A model generated the notes under the pieces. It saw only the letters and a list, made by a program, of their open reading frames with translations. It was not told where the DNA came from and searched no databases. A DNA stretch of 64,000 nucleotides from Narthecium ossifragum. Its lineage: Eukaryota > Streptophyta > Magnoliopsida > Dioscoreales > Nartheciaceae. The DNA is taken from the NCBI GenBank assembly GCA_963920575.1, contig OY986971.1:12154779-12218778 (forward strand). The letters are read 5' to 3'. How positions within the stretch are numbered: position 1 is the stretch's first letter; each line of letters begins with the position of its first letter. Of this stretch, positions 45,409 to 57,851 are shown piece by piece. The translations under genes and the position numbers were made by a program.

Positions 45409-46989
45409 ATGGCCGAGTCTGTCCCCTCAACAAATGACATCGCACCCCAACGCACTCGATCCCAAAAGGCGAAGGAAGGGACGATCCAGGTTCCACCGCA
45501 TCGTCCACCTAAGGTGCCTTCTAGTCAGAAGGCGCCCCCCGTTAACCAAATCGCGCCCTCTGTTGTTCCAACACTACCAGGATCCTCAACCCTTGGAGCA
45601 AATGGCTTCGTGACGCTGGACGAATTCTTCACGACGCAAGCCCAGTTCCGGGAGGAATTTCAAGCACAGTTCGAGAACATGACCGGGTTGCTTCGATCGT
45701 TGGTAGATGGAAGCCGACCTCTACCAGCTCGAGACAACAAGGCACCCACTCTGGCATCAGAGGGAACGGACGGCCCAACGGACCTCCATTCCAAACAACG
45801 ATCCAGAACGGATAGTGCTACTCGAGGGCCCTCTTTTCCTCATGGGGATGAAGGAGCCCGTAGCCACGTCGCCTCCTCGTATCCATCTGAATCAAGGAGC
45901 TGCCATCACACCGCCATCAATCGAGAAGGCCCCCGGAGACGAGGTCGATCGCCTCGGTGATCTGTCCACACCCACCTCTCGTATGGTGGCTCTCGAACGA
46001 ACCGCCAAATAGTGCACTCGAGATTGAGAAACACCAAAGACCTTCGGGAGTACCTTGAAGCCAATAGGGAGCAGCTCGGACTACCCATCCAAAAGCAGGA
46101 TGATCTAGGCGTCTCAAGGTTGTCTCGTGAAATTGAGGATGCTCCCATCCCGAAGCGGTTCAAAATGCCAACGTTGGAGACCTATGACGGCAAGCAAGAC
46201 CCGAATGACCATATGGGATCATTCGAGACCTTGATGAGGCTTCATGGAGCCACCCCAACTGTGAAATATCATGCTTTTGCAACCACACTCAAGGGTCAAG
46301 CTAGAGCATGGTTCAACGCACTGATGCCTAGATCAATTGAATCTTTTAATCAATTGGCGAGGACCTTCCGGACTCACTTCCTCAGTAGCCAACGGAGGAA
46401 GAAAACCACCTCCAGCCTCCAACTTATCAAACAGAAGGACGACAAGACCCTGAGAAGTTATCTCAAACGTTTCCAACCGAAAGCCATTCAAGTTGACCAG
46501 CTCGACCACGCACTCGCCAAAACCTTCTTTCGGGATGGTTTGGCCTCAGAATTCGCATATTAGCACATCTTCCAGGGCGGCAACGAAGACAAGCTCAGCT
46601 ATACCAAGCTCTTAAATAAGGCTGAGGAGTATGCCAAGACGGAAGAAGCTATCCAAGCCTGGAGAGAGCGTCTCGGCGGGAAGCGTCCGGTGGCAGAGAC
46701 AGCCAAGACCGACCAAGCGGCACCACCACAAAAGAAGAAGGAGAATAAGAACAAGCGGTATATCTCTTATACTCCATTGAATGCTCCCCTGGATGAAATC
46801 TTGATGCAGGTGGAGAAAAAGAAAATGAAGTGGCCATCCAAGGAACCTTCTCAGCAGCAGAAAGGCCAGCCAGAGGCCACAGGTCAATACTATCTATATC
46901 ATCGGCAAGAAGGCCATAGCACCAACGACTGCAGGAACCTAAAGAACTTCATTGAGCAGTTGGTGCGGCAAGGCGTCTTTCCCCAGTTC
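45409..46989 (+). pseudogene. gag of element D (Tat type)
   Basis: Starts MAESVPSTND with a basic/Pro-rich N-terminus and FTTQAQFREEFQAQFENM. A frameshifted stretch lies about 45710-46010. Then the capsid: RFKMPTLETYDGKQDPNDH, KYHAFATTLKGQARAWFNAL, FRTHFLSSQ, DDKTLRSYLKRF. A TAG at 46561 interrupts it before the nucleocapsid-like part (LNKAEEYAKTEEA). In the zinc-knuckle position YYLYHRQEGHSTNDCR the first Cys of the usual Cys-x2-His-x4-His-x4-Cys pattern reads as Tyr. Confidence 0.8.
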
Positions 46990-47994
46990 CAGGCAGGCCC
47001 TGTTCCACCAAAGGCCCTGGACCATAAACAGAATCAGGAGACTGCAGCTGTGACCAATCAGATCCCCCTCCTGCCCAAAGACGGACCCGTTCTGGAGATG
47101 CGGCCCATCCTTGGCGGTCCTGCAAACGGAGAAGACTCTTGTTCAACTAGGAAGTCCTTCTCCCGGGGTGCATCTGAATTAGTGTGCTCCGTTCTCCAAG
47201 GGGATGGGTTCAAGCACGAACCCATCACCTTTACTGAGGAGGATTCTCGGGACATTGTAACCCCTCACGACGATGCTCTCGTGGTGACAACAACCATCGC
47301 CAATGTGAAGGTCCACCGCATTCTGATTGACAACGGCAGCTCCGCAGACATGTTGTACTGGGATGCCTTTGACAAGATGGGTCTCGGAGCTAGGCAGTTG
47401 AAGCCAGTAAATACCCCATTGGTCGGCTTTGCAGGCGAAACTGTTAACCCAGAGGGCTCGATCTCCCTACCAGTAACCTTCAAAGACACACCGCACCAAG
47501 CTGTGGTGATGACACATTTCCAGGTAGTAAAGCGGCCCTCGGCTTACAACGCTATCATCGGACGACTGGCGCTAAATAGGTTGCAAGCAATTACATCAAC
47601 CTATCACCTCACCATGAAGTTCCCCACCAAGAGTGGAGTAGGAGTCGTCAAAGGAGATCAACACCAGTCTAGGAGTTGCTATCAGACAGCGTTGAAGGGA
47701 AGGGGTGCGATGAACTTAACCGAGCTAGATACTAGAAGAGACCTCTCCCCTGAAGGACGCACCCTAGTAGAGGAGCTAAGGACAGTCCAGCTCAAGGAGG
47801 AGGACGCAGGCAAGACAACCAAGCTCGGCACGGGCCTTCCACCCATGCTGGCAGCTAAATTGGAAGTGTTGTTGAAGGAGCATGCTGACGTCTTCGCCTG
47901 GTGCCCCTCCCACATGCCAGGTATTTCATCCGAAGTAGCGGTCCACAGCCTTGGAGTTGACCCCAAACATAAACCGGTGAAACAAAAGAAGTGA
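46990..47994 (+). pseudogene. Protease and RT leader of element D
   Basis: Continuous frame from the gag end: ITFTEEDSRDIVTPHDDALVV, then the retropepsin motif RILIDNGSSADMLYWDAF (Asp codon 47329-47331) and NAIIGRLALNRLQAI. The RT leader HADVFAWCPSHMPGI and VAVHSLGV follows, ending at TGA 47992-47994; RT continues in the same frame. Cuts the polyprotein; would be inactive downstream because of the stop. Confidence 0.85.
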
Positions 47995-48640
47995 ACCTTC
48001 GTGAAAGATCGGAATCAAGCCATCCGTGAAGAAACAGAGAAATTGTTGGAAGCAGACTTCATCCAGGAGGTCCACTATCCTGAATGGCCGGCCAACGTCG
48101 TCATGGTGAAAAAGGCCAATGGTAAATGGAGGATGTGTGTAGATTTCACTAACCTCAACAAAGCCTGCCCGAAGGACAGCTACCCACTCCGGAATATTGA
48201 CCAACTGGTAGACGCTACTTCAAGAGATGATTTGCTCACCTTCATGGATGCATACTTAGGATATAACCAGATCCAGATGCGCGAATCAAGAGAAGACATC
48301 ATTTATCACCAACCAGGGCTTGTATTGTTTTAAAGTCATGCCCTTTGGGTTGAAGAATGCGGGAGCAACCTACCAAAGGCTGGTTGACAAAATCTTCAAG
48401 GAGCTCATCGGGAGGACCATGGAAGTGTACGTGGACGACCTCTTGGTCAAAAGCACCAAGGCGAAAGACCATATACAACACCTCTGAGAAGCTTTCCAAG
48501 TCCTCCGCAAATACCAGATGAAGCTCAATCCGACCAAGTACGCGTCGGTGTTAGCTCAGGGAAATTCGTAGGGTATATGGTAACCAATAGAGGCATCGAG
48601 GTGAACCCTGACAAGATCAGAGCAATCCAGAACATGTCAC
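47995..48640 (+). pseudogene. Reverse transcriptase of element D
   Basis: Tat-type RT: IQEVHYPEWPANVVMVKKAN, CVDFTNLNKACPKDSYPL, DAYLGYNQI, then after a frameshift near 48300 KVMPFGLKNAGATYQRLVD and the YVDD catalytic box (48428-48439). A TGA at about 48485 and another shift near 48555 precede GKFVGYMVTNRGIEVNP. DNA synthesis on the element RNA; not functional here. Confidence 0.9.
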
Positions 48641-49700
48641 CCCCAAAAACCAAACGCGAGGTCCAAGTCCTCACAGGACGTATAGCAGCGTTAGCACGCT
48701 TCATATCCAGGCTAGGTGACAAATGCTGCCCTTTCTTCCAAGCTTTGAAGGGGAGTAAAAATCCGGGCCTGGATTGGAACCAAGACTGCCAAGAGGCGTT
48801 CAAAGCCTTGAAAAGCTATCTAGCTAATCCTCCTCTGCTAACCAGGCCTTTGAAAGGTGAAGAACTATACCTCTACTTGGCAGTCTCACCTACTGCAGTG
48901 AGGTCAGTTCTGGTACGAGAAGAAGAAGGGAAGCAAAGGTCTGTATATTACACAAGCAAGGTGTTGGAAGGAGCTGAGGAACAATATTCTCTATTGGAAA
49001 AGTTTGCACTGGCTCTCGTCCACTCTGCCGGGTGACTCAGACCATACTTCCAAGCCCACACCATCCATGTCCTTATAGACCAACTGGTGAGGCAAGCACT
49101 ACAGAAGCCAGACATAGCAGGACGGCTCGTCAAATTGTCGCTGATGCTTGGGGAATTTGACATCAAATTCTATCCCAGACCGACGATCAAAGCTTAGTCC
49201 ATAGCAGACTTTGTAGCAGAATGCACCAGGCCTGAGTCCCAGGTCGCCAAGTCGGCCTGGACTCTATATGTAGATGGCTCTTCCACAGTCACTGCTAGTG
49301 GCGCAGGACTGATACTCACAGACCCAGAAGGACGAAGCCATGAGTATGTCCTCAAATTCAAGTTCTCAACCACCAACAACGCGGCAGAGTACGTGGCTAT
49401 GTTAGCGGGCCTGAGACTAGCGGCGTAAATGGGGGCCAAAGTGTTGAAAGCTTATAGTGATTCTCAGTTGGTGGTACACCAAATTCAGGGAGATTATGAG
49501 GCCAAAGAAGAAGCCATGCAAAAATATCTCTATAAGGTACGCCTGGAAATCTTAAAATTTTTAGAGTTCTCTGTTGAGTAAATTCCTAGAGAAGAGAACA
49601 CCAGAGCTGACGCCCTGTCAAAAATCGCCACTACCGGGACTTGGACGGCCGCTTTGCAGTCTAAATTGAAACACTACAAGCTCCTAGTACTGAACAAAGA
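48641..49700 (+). pseudogene. RNase H and second (archaeal-like) RNase H of element D
   Basis: The first RNase H region: LYLYLAVSPTAVRSVLVREE, RSVYYTSKVLEGAEEQY, then a TGA at about 49034 and VLIDQLVRQALQKPD. After a TAG near 49195 a second domain begins: WTLYVDGSSTVTASGAGLIL (first Asp near 49273), FSTTNNAAEYVAMLAGLRLA, YSDSQLVVHQIQGDY, RADALSKIA. Dual RNase H of this type is a known mark of Tat elements. Stops at about 49427 and 49579 break it. Confidence 0.85.
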
Positions 49701-49801
49701 GAGGAGTTGACGGTGGAGATAGAAATCAACTGGATGAGCGATATCATCGGCTACCTGAAGGATGGACCCCCAGAAGGCAGATCAGTGCGGCAGCTTGCTC
49801 A

Positions 49802-50478
49802 ATGAGCTTCTCATTACACATTGATCCAAGGAGATATCTACTGCAGAAGCGCCTCATTCCCATATTGAAGTCCTTGGCTCCAGCCCAAGCATTGTACGTG
49901 CTACGAGAGGTACACGAAGGCATCTGTGGTTTGCACCAAGGAGCTCGCTCTCTCGCACAGAAGGTGATGAGGCAAGGATACTACTGGCCGACAATGAGGA
50001 CAGATGCAGTGACGATGTGACAATTGCCAACAGAATGCATCACTCCTTCATCAGCCGGCGATGGAGCGAGTTCTAATTTCTAGTCCTTGGCCCTTCTATC
50101 AATGGGGAATAGATATCCTACGACCCCTGTCTCAAGCCGCTGCACAAAAGAAGTTCCTTCTAGTGGCCATTGATTATTTCACAAAGTGGGTGGAGGCGGA
50201 AGCCTTGGCCACCATCACAGAGGCCAAGATCAGGAAGTTCACATGGGAGAATATAGTATGTCGCTACGGCATCCCTGGAGTTATTATAACCGACAATGGA
50301 AGACAATTCAACAGGTCAAGTTTCAGGGAGTTCTGCACAGGCCTTTCAATCCACAATCATTTCACCTCAGTTGCACATCCTCAAAGCAACGGTCTCGTAG
50401 AATTGACCAATAGAACTCTGTTGCATGCTCTGAAGACTCGCCTAGAAGGTGTAAAGGGATCATGGCCAGAGAAGCTAC
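49802..50478 (+). pseudogene. Integrase of element D, N-terminal and catalytic part
   Basis: Zinc-binding region VHEGICGLHQGARSLAQKV and YYWPTM, a TGA at 50018 and a short frameshifted stretch. Then the catalytic core: Asp in YQWGIDIL, Asp in VIITDNGRQF and Glu in NGLVELTNRTLL. It is cut at 50478 by element E (duplication GCTAC), and the remainder is at 59303-59775. Confidence 0.88.
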
Positions 50479-51927
50479 TGATGAGTCACTAATTATTCAT
50501 AATTAACCCCTTAAATTACCTTTGTTAGCCCGAGAATGTTTGTATTTGATAGTTTGTTAGTTGATTTCGGGTTTAATAAAGATTCAAGTTAGAAAATACA
50601 GAAAAAGGCTAATATGTTAAAATTACACCGCTTCGCTGTCAGTTTGAAAAGAATTCACCAAACTCTTCTGATAAATCCTAAATTACTGAAATTTGGAGGA
50701 TTTGTAGAAGACATCACGACGAACAACTTTCATGTTGGACATGTTGTGAGATTCCGGACAAATTAATAGCATGTTTGAAGACTATGAAGATAAACAGATG
50801 CTAAGAAAATGGTCCGTCGATGTTCAGGCAAATATTCGCCAAATATTCCAGATAAGTCCGAATATTATGACATCTTCAGGAGCAGATAAAAGACTTACTA
50901 ATCTACATCTTCGTGTTGGACGCGCTTTCAAATTTTGGCTTGAATAGACCCAGTTGTGACCGGAATAGACTGCCAGGAATTAATCTAGGAAATCCGAGTT
51001 GTAATAGAAGTCTAACTTAACCAAAACCCTAATTTCGGGAGTTCTCCTATAAATAGGATTATTCCTTCAAAATTTCTCATCTTTTGGGGAGAAAAATCAG
51101 AGAGAAAAAGGAGAAGGCTAGGGTTTGAAGACGGAGATCTTTCCGCGGGGATCGATGGCTTCCTTCCCAACACCTATGGATCTTTCTCAAGAGACGAGTA
51201 GCTAATTTCTAAACGTAGGGATCTCATGAAACCCTAGTGTAACTTTTTGTATTCTTTGGTTTGAATCTTGTACTCTTATCAAGACATGATCCTATGAATT
51301 TATTTTTTATTGCTATTAGAGTTGAAGGAACGGAGTTCCCTTGACGTACTTTCAGTCCTACATGATTTCTGTGATTGATTGTAGAGATTCATAGGATGGT
51401 TTTCGTGTGATTTATGGTTTGCTAGTGAGATAGGCTATGCTAAGCTAGGATAGATTGTGTCAAGGTCATTAGGAGTAGTACAACTTAAAGTAATTGTAGG
51501 ACCGAAGACAATCTATGCCAAGAATGATAGGTTATGTCGTTAGGAACATAAATCTTATTTTAGGAATTCATGTGAGCTGAGCTTGTAGCCATATGATCCA
51601 TAATGTTTAGAGAAGGAGACAAGAGGATAACTGAAGAATACAGAAAGTGAAACTAAGGTGGATTGAGTAATCCCTAGATATTTCTCATTAGTTTAACAAC
51701 TTTTACTTGCTTTCATTGGATAGTTTTAGTTAATTCAAACTTATCATTGCTTCTTTTGCTTAGATTTAGAGTTTGAGAATTGAATTCAATATTTCCTGAT
51801 AAATTCCCTGTGGTTCGACTTTGGACTTCACCGCTATTCTACCTAGTAGTGTTGTGATTGAATAGGAATTATAAATTAATATTTGATTAAGTTTGCAACG
51901 TTTTAACGACACGTTCGCAACACATCA
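50479..51927 (+). repeat. 5' LTR of element E (1449 bp)
   Basis: Begins TGATGAGTCAC, ends CAACACATCA; TATA CTATAAATAG at 51047-51056. Related to the element C LTR but with few palindromes. Confidence 0.93.
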
Positions 51928-51932
51928 ATTTT

Positions 51933-51950
51933 TGGCGCCGTTGTCAGGGA
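51933..51950 (+). other. Primer binding site of element E, tRNA-Asp type
   Basis: TGGCGCCGTTGTCAGGGA, two mismatches to the tRNA-Asp complement, five bases after the LTR. Confidence 0.85.
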
Positions 51951-52459
51951 ATTCGACGGTTGATTGATTGATTTTCTCTTTGCTCTGTTTCTTGGCCTAG
52001 TTAGGTTTTTATCTTTCTTATTTTTTCCTTTATTTATTTTATAGTTTTTAGGATTTTTTTGACAATTTTCTTGAATTTTTGTAGCATGGGAATGGACTTT
52101 CCTTGAAGGAAAATAGCTTGCCCACCGCCTTGAGTGATCGGTCGGACCTGAATCCGATTGGTCAGGACTGCGCCATCCGTGTTGAATCGGACTTTGATTA
52201 AGGAACCCGAGGCCTTGAGCGATCGATCGGAGCCCAAACCGACCAATCGGAACTGCGCAGTCAGGTAAGTCTTTTACTTCAAAACTTTTCATTTCAATCG
52301 TTGTTTTCCGGGTTTTCTCCTCTCCTCTGAAACTTCTGTTTTCTTTTTCTTTTTATTTCTGGGGTGTGCATGAACCAGTATGCAAGGTAGAAGGGCCTTG
52401 AATTTTTCTACGACCCTAAACTTGAAATCCCTGATTTACCTCCTGATTTTTTCTACACA
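51951..52459 (+). other. 5' leader of element E
   Basis: Untranslated; contains GAGCGATCGATCGGAGC and GATCGGTCGGAC-type sites at about 52130-52260, parallel to the leader of element C. No gene. Confidence 0.55.
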
Positions 52460-53625
52460 ATGGCCTTAGCTGCAGGAGATAATAGTGGAAACGGTGGGGG
52501 AAATGGGAACCACAATAACAATAGAGAAGTTCCTATTAGGAATCACTTTCTTCCTAGACCTTACACTTATACCTCCTGTATTAACCCACCTGTCATTACT
52601 GCCACACACTATGAGATTAAATCCAACTGGATTACAGTGTTACCATCTTTTTATGGGCGTGAGAATGAGGATCCTTATGGACATGTAGCCAACTTCCTTG
52701 AAATTATCTCCATGTTTAAACTTGAGAACTTTAACGATGATGCCTTTAGATTAAAGCTTTTTCCCTTCGCATTGAAAGATAAAGTTGAACATTGGCTTCA
52801 AACCCTAGCACCAAATTCGATTTCGACATGGGACCAACTTCAGGATGCCTTTCTTAATAAATACTTTCCCATCATCAAAACCCAAAATTATCATACCATG
52901 ATTATCTCTTTTAAGCAAAACGAGGATGAGCTTTTTCATGAGACTTGGGAAAGATTCAATGACCTCTTGAGAGGATGTCCTCATCATGAGGTACCCGAAT
53001 GGCAGCTAGCCCATTCATTCTATAACGGTCTCAATGATCGAGATAGAACTATGGTCGAAGCTTGCTGCGGGGGTGTTGTTCTTAGTAAGTCTTGGACTGA
53101 GCTTTGGGAGATATATAATAATCTTGCTGAGAACTCACAATGCCTCAATTTATGGGAATCGGCCTACCACTGTTCGTAATTCTAGTGGAACTCATGAAAT
53201 TTCTGATATTCAAAGTCTCTCCACACAAGTAGCCTTCCTAACTAAAGATTTGAATCGGTTGAAAACATGTCAATCTTTTGCTCCTACACCGTTTCAGACT
53301 CTACCTGAGACATGTGCCTTCTGCTCTAGTCCTCAACATCATATCATTGACTGTCACTTGGCCCCCAACTTCCCTGACTTTGTTTAGGAACACGTTAATG
53401 CAACATATGGCTTCTCTAAACCTCAACACAATCCTCATTCCAATGCCTATGCCCCGGGTTGGAGAAATCATTCTAACTTGAGTTGGACACCACCACAGTT
53501 AGGAACCTTTCTCGGGAAGAGTAATTCCCCTACAGTACCCATCTATACCCTCTGCGAACCCAAACCCAGGGTACTCTGCACCATATCAACTGACTGCACC
53601 TCCACATGCACCCTCTGACCTGACT
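52460..53625 (+). pseudogene. gag of element E
   Basis: Starts MALAAGDNSGNGGG. Capsid motifs IRNHFLPRPYTYT, FYGRENEDPYGHVANF, LFPFALKDKVEHWLQ, STWDQLQDAFLNKYFP, then ETWERFNDLLRGCPHHE, FYNGLNDRDRTMVEACCGG. A frameshift near 53145 moves the frame. The zinc knuckle CAFCSSPQHHIIDC is at about 53313-53354, followed by a TAG at 53386 and a broken Pro-rich tail. Same protein as element C gag. Confidence 0.87.
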
Positions 53626-54948
53626 TTGAACACAATCATGACTACTCTTGCAAACATGAGTGCTAGCATGAATAACATGAATGTTAACATGTCAAAGCTT
53701 AAGAGTGAAATGACTTTGATGAGGAATGAACAATTATTGCTAAGAAACGATGTTAATTCTCATGCACAATCCATATCCAAATTAGAGACACAACTAGGGC
53801 AACTGGTTAACACAGTGGTTAAAAGAGAGGAAGGTCATTTGCCTCGTCAACCTTTGACTAATCCTAGGTGTCAGTATTATGTAGACAACTAGAACTTAGA
53901 AAGTGCTAAAGCCGTAGTGACCCTTAGAAGTGGAAAAATCATAGATAATAACGTAGAGGAATCAGCCAGTCCGACCGATCGATCAGACGATTCGACGATC
54001 ACTCAGTCTGCCGACGATCGATCGACCTCCTAGACGATTCATCGTCCACCCGGTGATTACTCCAATATACCACTTGATTATGATGCATCTGATTCTAGGG
54101 AGCCTAATCCTGCTAGATATGTGACCAAAGTACTTTTTCCTTATGCACTTATGGATCCTTCCTCCAGACCCAATAAGAAATCTTATGTAGAGGAAATCAC
54201 GAAGATATTCAAGCGAGTAAATATCAACATACCACTTTTAGAGGCCATTCGACAATCCCCTTCCTATGCAAAATTTATGAAAGACCTTTGTACCCAAAAA
54301 CGCAAATCCAAATCTCAGGTCTATAAGAAAATATTTCTGACTGAACATGTAAGTTCGATCCTGAAGTATGACACTCCACCAAAACATAAGGATCCAGGCA
54401 CCCCAACTATTTCTTGTTCCATAGGAGAGTATCGTATTGATGGTGCCCTTTTTGATCTTGGTGCTAGTGTTAATTTACTGCCATACTCCTTATATCATAA
54501 ATTTTGCATGAATAATTTGAAACCTACGACAGTAACCCTTCAGTTGGCTGATAGATCCATCAAAACACCGTGAGGTATCTTGGAGGATGTGCTGGTTAAG
54601 GTTGATAGCTTCTTCTTTCCGGTTGACTTCATTGTCTTGGACATGGAGCCCGGTGTTCTTTGCAAGAAATATGTACCTATTATCTTAGGTCGACCTTTCC
54701 AAGGTACTGCGAATGCTTGTATTAACTGTCGTACAGGTGTTATGGATGTCTCTTTTGGTAACATGAAGAAACGTTTGAATATATTTAGGGATACATGTTT
54801 TCCGGAAAATAATGACTGCTTTGCTGTTGATGTTATTAATGTCTATATTTCTGATCCATCCTTATTTGACATTGACTTAGTCACTGGACAATTTTATGCT
54901 GATTATATTGAAACACATTCATGCACAGAGATGTCAATAGCTTCTTAA
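53626..54948 (+). pseudogene. gag linker and aspartic protease of element E
   Basis: One frame with three stops (53890, 54031, 54571). Linker: coiled-coil-like HAQSISKLETQLGQLVNT, VVTLRSGK, a palindrome-encoded DRSDD stretch (about 53968-54050), NIPLLEAIRQSPSYAKFMK. Protease: DGALFDLGASVNLLPYSLY (DLGAS codons 54454-54468), LEDVLVKVDSFFFPVDF, IILGRPFQGTANACI. It ends with an acidic tail and TAA at 54946-54948. Confidence 0.88.
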
Positions 54949-55303
54949 GTTGAACCACCACCTCCTCCTTTACCTATATCTGCACCACTGTCTATGCTTT
55001 CAACATTTATTTTGAAAATAAAGCCTTCTACCCCTTCACTTATGATTCATCTCAAAGATAATTCCATTACTATGGGGGATACATACTGTAGACCTGGTTG
55101 TAAGATGAAATATGACGATGGTTTGTCTTTTATAGAGGGTGAGGTTTTTAGCACACTTGTTGGAAGAAAGGAATTAATCAATTTACAACATCAAATACTT
55201 GATATACTGCGGGGCATGGTATTGTTTAAATCATTATGTGGAGAAAATTATTCTGGGTGGTGTGATCGAGTCCGTCAATCTGACGGATCCGTGGTATAAC
55301 TGA
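54949..55303 (+). pseudogene. Pol remnant of element E
   Basis: A Pro-rich start like the RT leader of element C, about 200 bp I cannot place, then VIESVNLTDPWYN and a stop (55262-55303). That ending matches the last codons of element C pol (IIESVILMDPGDN and stop, 34808-34850). All catalytic domains between are deleted. Confidence 0.65.
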
Positions 55304-55347
55304 TCCTTTTAGGGACGTCTAGCGAAAGACGTAAAATTACGCGCTTC

Positions 55348-55363
55348 CTGGGAGACAACCCAG
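55348..55363 (+). other. Conserved hairpin, GGGAGACAACCC copy (element E)
   Basis: CTGGGAGACAACCCAG: a perfect 5-bp stem. The outer pairs differ from element 2 (CTTGGG/CCCAAG) yet both sides stay complementary. Confidence 0.55.
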
Positions 55364-55386
55364 TTTTATGACTTTTTCTTTGTTTT

Positions 55387-56160
55387 TTGAATTTTTTTAA
55401 TTTTTCGAATTTTTCCATGTCTTTTTCAAATTTTTTAAGATTTTTCCTGAATTTCCTTATTTTTCCTCGTTTTTCCTCTCTCCTCCCACTCCGTTCTTTG
55501 ATCGTGGCTCATCGTCCTGGTTCGTCGGCTCGTCCCCGAGCCGTCACCACCCACCGCCCATCACCGTCTCTCCGATCACCCTCATCCCTCCAAACCAGTC
55601 CCAAAACCTCCGCCAACCTTCCACCTCTTCATTCCTGTCCTCCTCTTCCCTCTAAACCTTCTCCTCCGACGCCGGTGAGCCCCGCGACCATCGTCTTCAC
55701 CATCATCCACGACCGTTCAGCGCCCCAGAACACCTCCAGAAGCTTCCTCTTGCCACCACGATCGGTTTCCACCCATCAAAACCCGGACTTGGGGTCGGGA
55801 TCACCGGAATCGACCTACCCATCGCCGGCCATCACCGTCCACCTTCAATCCGTTCTATGGTAGCTCAATTCGTCAATCAAACCCCATGGACGACTTCCCC
55901 AAGCTTCCACGATCCTTCCGCAATCGTCCCCATCCTTGATTGGAGCTCCGATCATCGGAATCCAATTCCGGCCAACATCTTACTCCGATCCGGCCATCTC
56001 CATTCTACCACCTGGGGACCTCTATTCTTCGATCAGAGGTTACCGGAGAATTCCTTAGGCCACCACGATTCTTCCTATACCTTCCCCGTCCTCTGACGAC
56101 GCCGTTTCACCGTCGATTATTGCCGACGAGTTCTCAACCGTCCGATTGTTGATGGACACG
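55387..56160 (+). other. Conserved GC-rich Pro/Ser-rich segment (element E)
   Basis: Phe-rich AT start, then open for about 150 codons (RPGSSARPRA, TSANLPPL, ATIVFTIIHD, RSFLLPP). Same order as 34740-33900 of element C. Could be a family-specific protein or a captured host fragment; no domain recognised. Confidence 0.45.
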
Positions 56161-57147
56161 ATCTAGGTGCTACAGTGATCCGATTTCCGATCGAACAATC
56201 TCGATCTTCAATCAAGATGATATTATAGATGTTGAGTATTTTCGATGTTGTGCCTGGATGCTTTGATGTATTTTAATGTTTTTTTTATGTCTATATTTTA
56301 AATTATGTAGATGGATGATTGTACATGCTACATATTAAATAAATACAATGGAGACTATGCCGAAATTTTTAATAATTATTATGCCTTTTTTCTATTATTG
56401 ATATATTTTCTATTCTATTCTATTTGATCTTTTGGAAAGGTACTTTTATGCAGGTTTTCATTTGTACATTACTCATGGACGGCTATTCATGCCAAATATA
56501 TATCTATTGATCAGGGAGTTATTTTATTTTCTTTATATATATCTCTAAGGTTTAATGGTGATTTTTATGACTTTATTCTTTTAGTATTTTCTAGAGATAT
56601 GAATTTCATAGGTGACAATGTTTCCATTGTGTGGGCGATGTGGTGATTACAATGCGGGAGACGACAATTATGGCACGATCTTATAGTGATCTCTACCCTA
56701 TTTTCTTTGCTTTATTTTTATGACTTAATGTAATTGGGGACAATTACATTTAAGTTGGGGGTAGATTTTAGGAGTTTAATGTTTATTTTCATTTTAGACT
56801 TATTGTTATACATCTCTTGAAATATGTCAAAAGGATGAATTTATAATATGATTTGACAAAGATGCATGTTTTAGAAATTTATTTTATGAATTATTCTGAG
56901 ACTTGTATGTCATATAAGGGATAGTAAATTTTTGCTATGAATGAAACTATTTCTATACTTTAACACTTTTACCATGATTTAATAATAGCTTGACATATCC
57001 TAATACACATGTTCACTTCCACATGTTGATGAGTTGAGATTAGATTCTAACCATGATACTATGATAGATTTATAGTTTTATGTCATGTCATAGAAAATAC
57101 ATGAACACATGTAATTATCTGAGTATGTAAAATATATGAAAAAAGTA

Positions 57148-57306
57148 GATTTTCAACTTAGTAACCGGGCAGTGTGCCTAACCAGCATGTTGTTCGCGCA
57201 AAACAGTTGAAATTCCTAGAAAAAACAAATAAGGGTTTCATACTTAGTAACCGGGCAAGGTGCCTAACAAGGTATATTGTTTGCGTGAAACAGTTGAAAT
57301 TTCTGG
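57148..57306 (+). repeat. Two tandem hairpin units in the 3' region of element E
   Basis: Units 57148-57217 and 57233-57306 around GTAACCGGGCA and GTGCCTAAC. The first closes with AGATTTTCAACT and AGTTGAAATTCCT; the second has a weaker stem. Confidence 0.55.
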
Positions 57307-57813
57307 AAAAAAAGAACAAAAAAGGGAAAACAAAAATGAAAAAAAAATAGATATTGCTATGTGATAAGTGGAAGATATGTGCTTCGATAGAATTGTGTTC
57401 TTGAATAGTTGAAGTGCTTAGATATAGTTGATGCTCTGACGCATGTGGAATCCTATTCACACACATGAGTGTTAAAGTTGTTCTTAATTGTGGTTAAATA
57501 TGTTGAAGTGTTGGAAATATGTTATGACATGTTTTGATTTACTATATTTTTATGTGACTATGAGTAGAAGAATAAATTCATGGGTATGATTTCTATTTTA
57601 TACATTGGAGTTGATGAATATTGTGATGGATTTTTAATGATATGATCAAGGGAATATATAGATGTTTCTGGGTGTCATCCCTAAAAACCCTCAGGAAACT
57701 ATAACTCCTCCACTGGGGTGACCCAGGGGTTTAAAGGCTTGTTGCACATGCTAAGTCAATCGTGAGACCTACGAAAGTGGCTAGTTAGATTTATTGCTTT
57801 CTTTTTATCTTTT

Positions 57814-57835
57814 CTTTGCTCGAGGACTAGCAAAG
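57814..57835 (+). other. Conserved hairpin next to the polypurine tract (element E)
   Basis: TTTGCTCGAGGACTAGCAAA within 57814-57835, six bases before the polypurine tract; identical to element C. Confidence 0.55.
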
Positions 57836-57851
57836 TGTAAGTTGGGGGGTG

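Larger units (their letters stand above)
56161..57851 (+). other. AT-rich 3' region of element E
   Basis: No gene. Holds two tandem hairpin units (57148-57306), a hairpin at 57814-57835 and the polypurine tract GTTGGGGGGTG (57841-57851). Parallel to 32444-33900 of element C. Confidence 0.65.
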
